13,445 bases of DNA from positions 1 through 13,445 of the forward strand of contig JASLOY010000043.1 of NCBI GenBank assembly GCA_030745255.1, in the 5' to 3' direction. Below are positions 7,206 to 13,239 of the stretch, piece by piece. The position numbers and the translations under genes are program-made. Every line of letters begins with the position of its first letter. Position 1 is the first letter of the stretch. Under the pieces are notes generated by a model. The model did not search any database. It was not told the DNA's origin and was given only the letters and a program-made list of their open reading frames with translations. Source of the stretch: Vicinamibacterales bacterium. GTDB taxonomy: Bacteria > Acidobacteriota > Vicinamibacteria > Vicinamibacterales > UBA8438.

Positions 7206-7259
7206 CTCGGGAAGGGCCGCACGCAAACCGGTCAGAAGACAACCCGTACCGTGGCGGAT

Positions 7260-7619
7260 TCACCTGGGCGCCGCACCCAGCCGCCGCGCGGTCGTTTCCA
7301 ATCTCTTGTCCAACGTCCAAAGCGGACACCCGGCCAGGAGCGCCGACGCCATCAGATGCATGTCGATCCAACCGAGGCCCTGTCCATGCAGCCTCCTCGA
7401 CCGTACGAGTTCCAGAACTTCCGCGTGCTCGGCCACCGGCGCCTCTGGTAGGGAAGTCAAGAGGGCGAGAATCCGGTCACGCTGGGCAAGGTTGCCGCAA
7501 GCCAGCTCCCCGATGACAAGCGGATGACAGAGGGCGCTTCCATCGTCCAGCAAGCTGGCAAGGCGATCGTTGCCGCGTCGCAGATGGTCTACCCAGACCG
7601 ACGTGTCCACTAGGTTCAT
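7260..7619 (-). CDS. vapC: VapC-type PIN-domain ribonuclease toxin
   Basis: A 119-residue PIN-domain protein, the usual VapC length. The four acidic metal-binding residues are in place: Asp5 in NLVDTSVW, Glu38 in VIGELACG, Asp86 in GWIDMHLMASA, and Asp104 in LWTLDKRL. VapC toxins are Mg-dependent RNases that cut tRNA or rRNA and stop growth when not bound by their antitoxin. The ATG at 7619 lies two bases after the vapB stop, so translation is coupled, as expected for a toxin-antitoxin operon. All catalytic residues are intact, so the toxin is probably active. The RNA target cannot be told from sequence. Confidence 0.92.
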   Translation of the reverse strand: MNLVDTSVWVDHLRRGNDRLASLLDDGSALCHPLVIGELACGNLAQRDRILALLTSLPEAPVAEHAEVLELVRSRRLHGQGLGWIDMHLMASALLAGCPLWTLDKRLETTARRLGAAPR

Positions 7620-7621
7620 CG

Positions 7622-7819
7622 TCAGGCCGCGGGAGGCCGGCGCCGTGGAATGCGCCTCAGCTTCTTCTCGCTACCTCCGAGGGCAGCAAGGCGGCGCGAG
7701 CTCTCCAGCGCGATAAGCGCCTCCAACCCTCGTCGCACAAGCGCGGTCTTCTCCATCGTGCCTGTCAGCCTGGCCGCCTTGTCCAGCAGTTCATCGTCGA
7801 TGTTGAGCGTCGTTCGCAT
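7622..7819 (-). CDS. vapB: VapB-type ribbon-helix-helix antitoxin
   Basis: A 65-residue antitoxin. MRTTLNIDDELLDKAARLTG at the start is the classic VapB ribbon-helix-helix strand and first helix, followed by EKTALVRRGLEALI as the second helix. The basic, Pro-rich tail (about 50-65) would be the segment that wraps the toxin. It should bind DNA as a dimer and neutralise the PIN toxin encoded two bases downstream. The start at 7819 is chosen because the fold begins there; ATG at 7825 and an open frame to 7882 give only extensions inside the operator. There is no Shine-Dalgarno before the ATG and a possible -10 (CATACT) lies very close, so a leaderless or near-leaderless transcript is likely. Confidence 0.9.
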   Translation of the reverse strand: MRTTLNIDDELLDKAARLTGTMEKTALVRRGLEALIALESSRRLAALGGSEKKLRRIPRRRPPAA

Positions 7820-7848
7820 ATGCATGAGTATGCACAATATATGCATAC
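7816..7848 (-). promoter_or_regulatory. vapBC operator and promoter region with phased TATGCA repeats
   Basis: An AT-rich patch in otherwise GC-rich DNA. GTATGCA (7828-7834) and TGCATAC (7842-7848) form a perfect inverted repeat with a seven-base spacer. GCATATGC (7816-7823) is a further palindrome overlapping the start codon. The motif TATGCA recurs at 7819, 7829 and 7840, about one helical turn apart. This suits cooperative binding of VapB dimers and autoregulation. On the minus strand TTGTGT, 17 bases and CATACT could be the promoter. Confidence 0.6.
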
Positions 7849-7896
7849 GACACAACCACTGGACTCGACAGATCCACGTCACGGCATGGCTTCAAC

Positions 7897-7915
7897 TTGT
7901 CCCCGCATTGTCCCC
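7897..7915. repeat. Direct repeat TTGTCCCC, 11 bases apart
   Basis: TTGTCCCC occurs at 7897-7904 and 7908-7915. The copies lie between vapB and the orphan start at 7925. They could be a junction or recombination site; no function is shown. Confidence 0.35.
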
Positions 7916-7916
7916 A

Positions 7917-7938
7917 TCAGGACATCGCTCCTCCTCCT
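7917..7938 (-). promoter_or_regulatory. Strong orphan ribosome-binding site with a two-codon frame
   Basis: On the minus strand AGGAGGAGGAG (7928-7938) precedes ATG (7925) with AGGAGG at an ideal seven-base spacing, but the frame is ATG-TCC-TGA. It lies about 35 bases past the cytochrome c stop, where a fourth operon gene would begin. It may mark the 5' stub of a gene cut off by insertion of the downstream DNA. Confidence 0.4.
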
Positions 7939-7973
7939 GTGTCAGTCGGCCCCTGAACTGGACGACGCCCCTG

Positions 7974-8726
7974 CTATGGCACTTGTTCGATGACGACGCG
8001 GGCGAGACGTCCCAGATCGGGTCGGAGCGCGTCCTCTCCCGCCGGCATACCGCCGACCGAGAGCATGTGGGCGATGACATCGACGTACTCATCGTCGGTC
8101 AGAGAGCCGGGATTGTCTTCGGGCATCGTCGCTCGGGTGTATTCGAAGAGGGTGGCCAGCGATCTTCCGCCCCAGGTGCGGAGGAACCTCGCCCGTGCCA
8201 GGGGAGGCGTTGACCGCATATCCGGATCGTCGGGAGCGCCATTCAATCTGCGCCCGTGGCACAGGCCGCAGGCACCCGCGTACGCGGCCCGGCCGCGTTC
8301 CGCCTGCACCTCGGTGAAGACGCCATCCCAGACGGTCGCCAGGGCGCCGTCCGCCTCGAGCCCCACCAGCACGGCGGTCGCGTCTGCAGTTGTCATGCCG
8401 CCAAAGCCGTTCGCCCACGCGTTGCGGATGTAGGTTCCCACGGCGGAGATGTCCGCCGCGGTCAGACCCGGGAAGGGAGGCATGGTACCAGTGCCCTGCC
8501 GTATGGTGCGGGCAATCCGACCCGGGTTCCCGAGCAGATCGTTACTGCTGAGGGCCGGGAATGTCGGCGGATATCCGGTGCCGGCGTCCTGGTGACACAG
8601 CGCGCAGTGGTCCTGGTAGAGCTGCTGCCCCTGCCCGAAGACGACCGAATCGACAACCGGCTGGGCGACTGCAACGGTGGCGATGTGCAACGTCGGACCG
8701 AGCACCCCGAGCACGATCTTCCACAT
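7974..8726 (-). CDS. Secreted dihaem cytochrome c
   Basis: A 250-residue periplasmic electron carrier. A signal peptide spans about 1-21 (ending AVA before QP). Two c-type domains follow. The first has Cys41-x2-Cys44-His45 (CALCH) with Met82 in TMPPFPGL as the likely distal ligand; the second has Cys153-x2-Cys156-His157 (CGLCH) with Met201 in ATMPEDNP. Each domain ends in a helix that fits the class I cytochrome fold. It is third in the redox operon, and cytochromes in this position usually take electrons from a dehydrogenase subunit. The ATG at 8726 has no well-spaced ribosome-binding site; GGGAG at 8743-8747 is seven bases from an in-frame CTG at 8735, so translation may start there. The frame is open to 8891 but that extension runs through the hairpin repeats and is rejected. 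Confidence 0.92.
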   Translation of the reverse strand: MWKIVLGVLGPTLHIATVAVAQPVVDSVVFGQGQQLYQDHCALCHQDAGTGYPPTFPALSSNDLLGNPGRIARTIRQGTGTMPPFPGLTAADISAVGTYIRNAWANGFGGMTTADATAVLVGLEADGALATVWDGVFTEVQAERGRAAYAGACGLCHGRRLNGAPDDPDMRSTPPLARARFLRTWGGRSLATLFEYTRATMPEDNPGSLTDDEYVDVIAHMLSVGGMPAGEDALRPDLGRLARVVIEQVP

Positions 8727-8762
8727 TAGAATCAGAGCTTTTCTCCCGTGTCGCCGGCGCCG

Positions 8763-8917
8763 AAGGCGCGCACAGCGCGCCTCGCGAGGCCCGAGCAGGG
8801 GTTCGGGGCGCAGCCCCGCCCAGCACTGACCAAGGCGCGCACAGCGCGCCCCGCGGTGGCGGCGTGGGGCGGTGGGGCCCCCACAAGCCACCGCGTGGGG
8901 TTCGGGGCGCAGCCCCG
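8763..8917. repeat. Tandem nested hairpin repeat, REP/REPIN-like
   Basis: Two copies of a composite unit. Hairpin A (AAGGCGCGCACAGCGCGCC, a seven-base stem with ACA loop) is at 8763-8781 and 8832-8850. Hairpin B (GGGGTT followed by CGGGGC-GCA-GCCCCG) is at 8798-8818 and 8897-8917. The middle of each unit is itself symmetric but different: CCTCGCGAGG at 8780-8789 in the first, and CGCGGTGGC (8852-8860) with GCCACCGCG (8887-8895), enclosing GTGGGG/CCCCAC, in the second. The array fills the gap between the beta-sandwich and cytochrome genes. It may stabilise or attenuate the operon mRNA, or be a dispersed genomic repeat. Confidence 0.75.
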
Positions 8918-8922
8918 TCTAA

Positions 8923-9564
8923 TTATGACCAAATGTCTGCGTCCGAGATTCCCAGGTCCAACGCCAGCTCCGCCCTGATCGTCACGTCGGTTGTCAGATT
9001 GCCATCCCAGCGAAAAGGGACGTGGGTCGGTCCGGAGACGAAGAGCCGGTAGGCGCCTTTCGGAACCCCGACCTCGGCCACGCCGCGCTCGTCGGTCATC
9101 GCTCGGTAAGGGTGCATCACGACCTTGGCGCCCCTGACCGGCGTGTGACGTTCCGCGTCGACGACGACGACCGTCACGCGGCACTCAGGCGGGGGGACGA
9201 CTCTCACACCAAAGCGAGCAGTGCCCTCGGCGTGGGGGCTTTCCGCCCCGCCGTCCGGCGCCCCGACTTCCCAGGAAAAGAGCCCTTCCGCGTCAGGCGC
9301 CGTCAGCTCGACCTCCGCGTAGAAGAGCGCGGCGGTGCCGGGCCACGGAGCGTCGCTCAGAGTGGTGGTGGCCTGCTTCTGTCCCTCGTGGTCGCGCACG
9401 TCAGCCACCCACCCCTGGGGCTGACAGCCCGCGGGGCAGGTGACCCCCAGCTTCACGCTGAAACGCCCGCCGCGCTCCACAGTCTGGGGAGCGTCCCAGA
9501 CGACGATCCGAGTGGCGTGCGTCCCGTCCGGATCGCCCGGATCAGGCCGGTTCTTCGGCGGCAT
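8923..9564 (-). CDS. Beta-sandwich protein with C-terminal carboxypeptidase-regulatory-like domain; no signal peptide
   Basis: A 213-residue protein of unknown function. Residues about 16-122 look like an immunoglobulin-type or transthyretin-like beta-sandwich (RIVVWDAPQTVERGGRFSVKL; LFYAEVELTAPDAEGLFSWEV). Residues about 128-200 are a carboxypeptidase-regulatory-like or Cna-B-type domain (CRVTVVVVDA, TPVRGAKVVMHPYRAMTDERGVAEVGVPKGAYRL is the core region). Cys43 and Cys47 (CPAGC) could form a disulfide or bind metal. The ATG at 9564 overlaps the end of the FAD-dehydrogenase gene by 23 bases, pointing to translational coupling; the frame extends to 9714 but only as a shadow of that gene. It lacks a signal peptide although both partners are exported. 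I infer a small accessory subunit of the dehydrogenase; this is not proven by sequence. Confidence 0.75.
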   Translation of the reverse strand: MPPKNRPDPGDPDGTHATRIVVWDAPQTVERGGRFSVKLGVTCPAGCQPQGWVADVRDHEGQKQATTTLSDAPWPGTAALFYAEVELTAPDAEGLFSWEVGAPDGGAESPHAEGTARFGVRVVPPPECRVTVVVVDAERHTPVRGAKVVMHPYRAMTDERGVAEVGVPKGAYRLFVSGPTHVPFRWDGNLTTDVTIRAELALDLGISDADIWS

Positions 9565-11629
9565 GCTTACCGGCGACATAGCCGTGAACGTGTCCCTTGC
9601 CGAGGCCGTGTTTGTTGAGCCCCCCCACCGCTTCGCCGCCCGCATAGAGACCCGGAATGACCTGACCCTGCATGTCGACCACCTGTTGCCGGCCGTTGAC
9701 GCGAAGACCGCCATAGGAGTCGTGCCAGATCACCATGATCGCGAGCGCATAGAAGGGTGGGGTCGCGATGCGGTTCATCGGCGCATCCGCTTCTCGCTCG
9801 AAGTCGGGATCGGCCCCGGCATCCACGTAGCTGTTCCAGGCCGTCACGGTGTCGGCCAGGTGGCTCAGCCGAACGCGCTGAAACTCATGACCCGCGGCGA
9901 TCTGCTCGGCCAGCTCCTCAATGGCATCGGCCTGGAAGAAGTAGCCGTTGTCCGCCACGTAGGGGTAGCGCAGCTCCCACCCGGCCCGCTCGACCGCGTC
10001 CTGATCGAAGATCGCCCACAGCGGTCCGGAGTAGTAATGGGGAGGCTTTGATCCCTCGTTGATCGCAAGCGCGGCATCGAGCCCATGGTCGTGGCTGTAC
10101 ATCTCCCGGACCCACTCCTTCCGACAGTTTCGCCAGTCGAGCGGTGTGTGCTCCAGTCCCCGGCCAGGAGCGCCACCGCCACCGGGATACCGGCTACCCG
10201 CAGGCCGCGTGGGAAGACGGACCTCGTTGAAGAAGCGCTTCCCGACCTGATTCACGGCGATGAACTCTTCGAAGCCGGCGCTGCCGACGTTGACGCCAGC
10301 CGATCCGCGGAAGCCGAACGTCGGGTGACCGGGCATCATGCTGGTGTAAGCGTCACGGGTCCCGAGGCGGGTCGAGATGTGGAACGTCGTGGGATACGAG
10401 AGGTTCTGCTGCATGCCCGCCATGTTGGCGCCGATCCGCAGTCCCGCCACGAACGCGCTGGCGTCCTGACCATGCGGGCCCTGCAGGGCATAGCCGCTGG
10501 TCGGGAAGGCCGGTTCCCGCATGGCGGGATAGAACATGCTGCGGACCTCGGGGTTGCCCGCATGGCCTCCGCTGGCCAGGATGACGGCCCGGCGGGCCCT
10601 TATGCTGATCGTCTCCCGCTGCTCGTCGATGTTTCCATCCTGCCAGTAGCTCTCGAGCAGCTCGCCGGTCTCGGGATGATGGCGCGGCGAGTAGTGAGCT
10701 CGAATCCCCATCACCCGGCCCGAGAACGGCTGCTCACGAACGAGCTCATCGAAGTGCCGATGAAATATGAACTCGACGCCCTTCTCCCGGGCCGAAAACT
10801 CGAGGGGCCGAGCGAGGGCCACCCCGTTGCTGACGGCGTTTGGACCGACAGCGCGACTCGCGTTGTTCATCTGCACCGGCGCGAACGGACTTGTCCGCTC
10901 GGGGTCGGCGACGCCGGCGTCCTCGGCGGTGATCGTCCCCGCCTTGATGTCGGTTCGGTCGCCCAGAATGCGGACCCAGCGCGCGCCCCGCGCGCGCGAC
11001 AGGCCTCCGCCGCCATGCGTACCGCTGATCCGCGTGAAGCGCACGTAGTTGTCGATCAGGAACTGTCGGGTCGCCGGGCAGTTCTCGGCCCACGAGCGTG
11101 CGAGCTCCCGCTCGTTGTAGCGGTACGGGCTCTGGGCTTTGGTGTCGAGGACCGACCAGTCGGTGAGGTCCGTGAACAGGAGGTCGACACTGTCGTCGAG
11201 CTCTTCGGGGGCCTCGGTCGGGTCGACGGTGATGAAGCCCTCGTGGTCGCCTTCGCCCTTCATATCCCGACGCTGGGCCGGGTCGCCTCCGCCCAGCGAG
11301 ACGAACGCTCCGCTGTGCAGCATCCTGCCGCCAGGGTCGAAGTTCGAATCGACAACGAGCACGCTGACCCCGAGGTCCCGCGCGCGAATGGCCGCCGTCA
11401 GGCCCACGCACCCGGCCCCCGCGATAACGACGTCCACTTCGTAGTCCCACGCAATGTCGTCTGGGCCCCTGGAACTTGACGAGACCTGCGCGTTCGCCTG
11501 GTCCGGCTCCAGCAGGGCGCCGGCACCCAGCCCCGCCGCGGCTCCCGTCTTGACGAAGTCTCGGCGCGTGAGACCGTTCGCGTTCTTGAGCCCCGAATCG
11601 TCCTGCCGAGTGTCGACTGTCTTGGCCAT
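9542..11629 (-). CDS. Tat-exported FAD-dependent dehydrogenase (FAD_binding_2, fumarate reductase/KstD-like)
   Basis: A 695-residue flavoprotein. The Tat motif T21-R-R-D-F-V-K27 precedes a hydrophobic GAAAGLGAGALL stretch with cleavage likely after ANA (about 47), so it should be exported folded with FAD bound. The dinucleotide-binding fold starts at 65-95 (VDVVIAGAGCVGLTAAIRA, GxGxxG at 71-76) and continues with DPGGRML. The C-terminal FAD signature is clear: YGGLRVNGRQQVVD, then IPGLYAGGEAVGG, about 639-670. This matches the FAD_binding_2 family that includes fumarate and urocanate reductases and 3-ketosteroid dehydrogenases; substrate cannot be assigned. GGGGAG eight bases before the ATG at 11629 is a good ribosome-binding site. 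It heads an operon with the beta-sandwich protein (overlap) and the dihaem cytochrome, which implies oxidation of a substrate with electrons passed to cytochrome c. Confidence 0.9.
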   Translation of the reverse strand: MAKTVDTRQDDSGLKNANGLTRRDFVKTGAAAGLGAGALLEPDQANAQVSSSSRGPDDIAWDYEVDVVIAGAGCVGLTAAIRARDLGVSVLVVDSNFDPGGRMLHSGAFVSLGGGDPAQRRDMKGEGDHEGFITVDPTEAPEELDDSVDLLFTDLTDWSVLDTKAQSPYRYNERELARSWAENCPATRQFLIDNYVRFTRISGTHGGGGLSRARGARWVRILGDRTDIKAGTITAEDAGVADPERTSPFAPVQMNNASRAVGPNAVSNGVALARPLEFSAREKGVEFIFHRHFDELVREQPFSGRVMGIRAHYSPRHHPETGELLESYWQDGNIDEQRETISIRARRAVILASGGHAGNPEVRSMFYPAMREPAFPTSGYALQGPHGQDASAFVAGLRIGANMAGMQQNLSYPTTFHISTRLGTRDAYTSMMPGHPTFGFRGSAGVNVGSAGFEEFIAVNQVGKRFFNEVRLPTRPAGSRYPGGGGAPGRGLEHTPLDWRNCRKEWVREMYSHDHGLDAALAINEGSKPPHYYSGPLWAIFDQDAVERAGWELRYPYVADNGYFFQADAIEELAEQIAAGHEFQRVRLSHLADTVTAWNSYVDAGADPDFEREADAPMNRIATPPFYALAIMVIWHDSYGGLRVNGRQQVVDMQGQVIPGLYAGGEAVGGLNKHGLGKGHVHGYVAGKHAAEEPA

Positions 11630-11637
11630 GACTCGTT

Positions 11638-11643
11638 CTCCCC
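11638..11643 (-). promoter_or_regulatory. Ribosome-binding site of the FAD dehydrogenase
   Basis: GGGGAG, eight bases before the ATG at 11629, fixes this start. No other in-frame start with comparable spacing is seen. Confidence 0.7.
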
Positions 11644-11817
11644 GACGGTCGCAACAGTTGAGCCGCCGCCGAGCGGGCAGCTGACGTCAAACGCCAGAGT
11701 CTGTAGGGCCGAAGGATCGGGTCATTCTACGCCGCGGGAGTCATCCGCTGATCGATAATCTGACCATCGACTCGGACTGCGACGCAGGTCGGCATTCGGC
11801 GGTAGCCTCGGAACACG

Positions 11818-11823
11818 AGGAGG
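11818..11823 (+). promoter_or_regulatory. Strong ribosome-binding site of the solute-binding protein
   Basis: AGGAGG, a full Shine-Dalgarno match, five bases before the ATG at 11829. ATG at 11825 is out of frame and too close. Confidence 0.75.
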
Positions 11824-11828
11824 GATGA

Positions 11829-13019
11829 ATGGGCGTTACACGGCGCGAGTTCATGGTGGGCGCGGGCGCGGCACTTGGCGCTGCTGGAACGCCGTTCGGG
11901 TTCCCTGCGATTGCTCAGCGTCGACCGCTGAAAGTCGGGGTCTTCATCAGCGAGGTGGATGCGCAGGGGGTGGATGAACGGGTCGAGCCGTACGTCTCGC
12001 AGATGCGCATTGGTCTTGGCCTTGCGGCGTCCGAGATCAACGCCATGGGAGGCATTTTGGGGAGGCCCGTGGACCTCATCTACCGCGATGACGGGGGCAG
12101 CCCTCCTTCCCGGGCCGCCACAGCGGCACTCGTCGCAGACGAAGGCTGCGAGGCGATCGTCAGCGGATTCGTCATGGTTGCCCCGCAGCTGATCGCCCGT
12201 CACATAAATGCAGTAGACGCAGACGCGCCAGTCCCCATCGTCCACGGTTTCTGGACCGACGGCTCCGGCTGCAATCCGGTCGCAAAGCACTGTGCCCCGA
12301 CCGTGAGGCAGATTGTTCCTCCGATCCGAGCGTTTATCGGCGACGCCATTCGAGCCCGGCCTTTCTCGATTTCCAACTGGACACCGTCAGGCCGAAGGGT
12401 CTCGGAGTACATGTATGGCGCTCTCGGTGGCGCCCACACGGGCGATGCCTTGGTCACGACTCCGGTGTTGGGGAACCATCCCGGCGACTACCGCGGGGTG
12501 ATGCGGTGGGCTCATGACATGGAGTCCAACATCATCTGGAACGCGGATCCGCGACCCTACGCGGTCGATGCCGTCAATCAGGCCGTCGAGCTCGGTGTTG
12601 CGGAGGGCAAGACCTTTGCGCATCTCGACTTCAGCGAGTGGCAGGCGTCACAGCTCGTGCCCGGCGCGGCGATCATCACCTGTGTCCCGTTTGTCGCGGG
12701 TGACGCAAGCTCGGCGGTCCAGGACTTCGTCTCACGAGCCAATTCGATGCCCGGCGGCGAGCTTGTCACGCACGTCGCCTTTACCCATTACAACTCGCTG
12801 ATGGCGCTGAAGGCGGCGATGGAGCGATCGGGAGAGGCCAGCGCGGCCGGGGGAATTGCCGGCCTCGATGGTCTGACCATCGACACCGCGACAGGTCCGC
12901 TCACCTTCGAAGCCAGCGGTCATCCGACCATGCCGATGTTCGTCGCAACGGCGGAAGGTGGCGGACCGCTGCGAGTTGTCCAGAAGGTCGAGCAAATCAG
13001 CCCCGGTGCCACCTGCTAG
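11829..13019 (+). CDS. Tat-exported ABC-type solute-binding protein (Peripla_BP_6/urea-amide class)
   Basis: A 396-residue periplasmic binding protein. The Tat motif T4-R-R-E-F-M-V10 and GAGAALGAAG lead to a likely cleavage after AIA (about 29). The mature part begins RPLKVGVFISE, typical of the first strand in type I periplasmic binding proteins. The segment AASEINAMGGILGRPVDLIYRDDGGSP is the hallmark of the branched-chain amino acid/amide/urea receptor class, and FTHYNSLMALKAAMERSG near the C-terminus fits the last lobe. AGGAGG five bases before the ATG at 11829 is a very strong ribosome-binding site. No permease or ATPase gene is in the window, so it is orphaned here or served by a distant transporter. 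It is divergent from the FAD dehydrogenase across about 200 bases, so a shared regulator or substrate is possible. Ligand unknown. Confidence 0.88.
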   Translation: MGVTRREFMVGAGAALGAAGTPFGFPAIAQRRPLKVGVFISEVDAQGVDERVEPYVSQMRIGLGLAASEINAMGGILGRPVDLIYRDDGGSPPSRAATAALVADEGCEAIVSGFVMVAPQLIARHINAVDADAPVPIVHGFWTDGSGCNPVAKHCAPTVRQIVPPIRAFIGDAIRARPFSISNWTPSGRRVSEYMYGALGGAHTGDALVTTPVLGNHPGDYRGVMRWAHDMESNIIWNADPRPYAVDAVNQAVELGVAEGKTFAHLDFSEWQASQLVPGAAIITCVPFVAGDASSAVQDFVSRANSMPGGELVTHVAFTHYNSLMALKAAMERSGEASAAGGIAGLDGLTIDTATGPLTFEASGHPTMPMFVATAEGGGPLRVVQKVEQISPGATC

Positions 13020-13092
13020 CGGCCCATGGTGCGATAGCCGGTGTCGCCACTGCCGCTGCCGCGACGAGCACGAACGCGGGGATGCGGTGCAT
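12997..13092 (-). CDS. Possible 31-residue signal-peptide-like small protein or gene stub
   Basis: A short minus-strand frame starting MHRIPAFVLVAAAAVATPAI and ending about ten residues later. It reads like a Sec signal peptide with no mature domain. GAGG is six bases before the ATG at 13092, a good ribosome-binding site. It overlaps the last 23 bases of the solute-binding gene in the opposite direction. Either a genuine small hydrophobic protein, the leftover 5' end of a secreted-protein gene, or chance. Low confidence. Confidence 0.25.
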   Translation of the reverse strand: MHRIPAFVLVAAAAVATPAIAPWAASRWHRG

Positions 13093-13226
13093 GAGCGTCC
13101 TCGACCGCCCTCTATCTGGCCGCGTGGAGCCGCTGCTTCTCGAAAGGGTGGTTGATTCAGGATGAAGTCGGGGTTCTCCGAAACTTGCCGGTGGCCACAG
13201 CAGGTAGACTGGGGCGCCGTGCCCGT

Positions 13227-13232
13227 GAGGAG
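13227..13232 (+). promoter_or_regulatory. Ribosome-binding site deciding a GTG start
   Basis: GAGGAG lies seven bases before GTG at 13240. Two other in-frame GTG codons (13219, 13225) lack such a site. Confidence 0.65.
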
Positions 13233-13239
13233 TCCTAGA

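Noticed and set aside
7820..7882. N-terminal extension of VapB
   Set aside because: It runs through the operator repeats and precedes the conserved antitoxin opening.
8736..8891. N-terminal extension of the cytochrome c
   Set aside because: It translates the hairpin repeats and would bury the signal peptide.
9565..9714. N-terminal extension of the beta-sandwich protein
   Set aside because: It is a shifted frame of the dehydrogenase 3' end; the ATG at 9564 gives a normal short overlap.
10085..11479. 464-codon plus-strand open frame
   Set aside because: It lies wholly inside the FAD dehydrogenase gene on the other strand; long antisense frames are expected in GC-rich coding DNA, and it shows no known domain.
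11727..11795. 22-codon minus-strand frame in the divergent spacer
   Set aside because: Weak ribosome-binding site, very short and no recognisable content.
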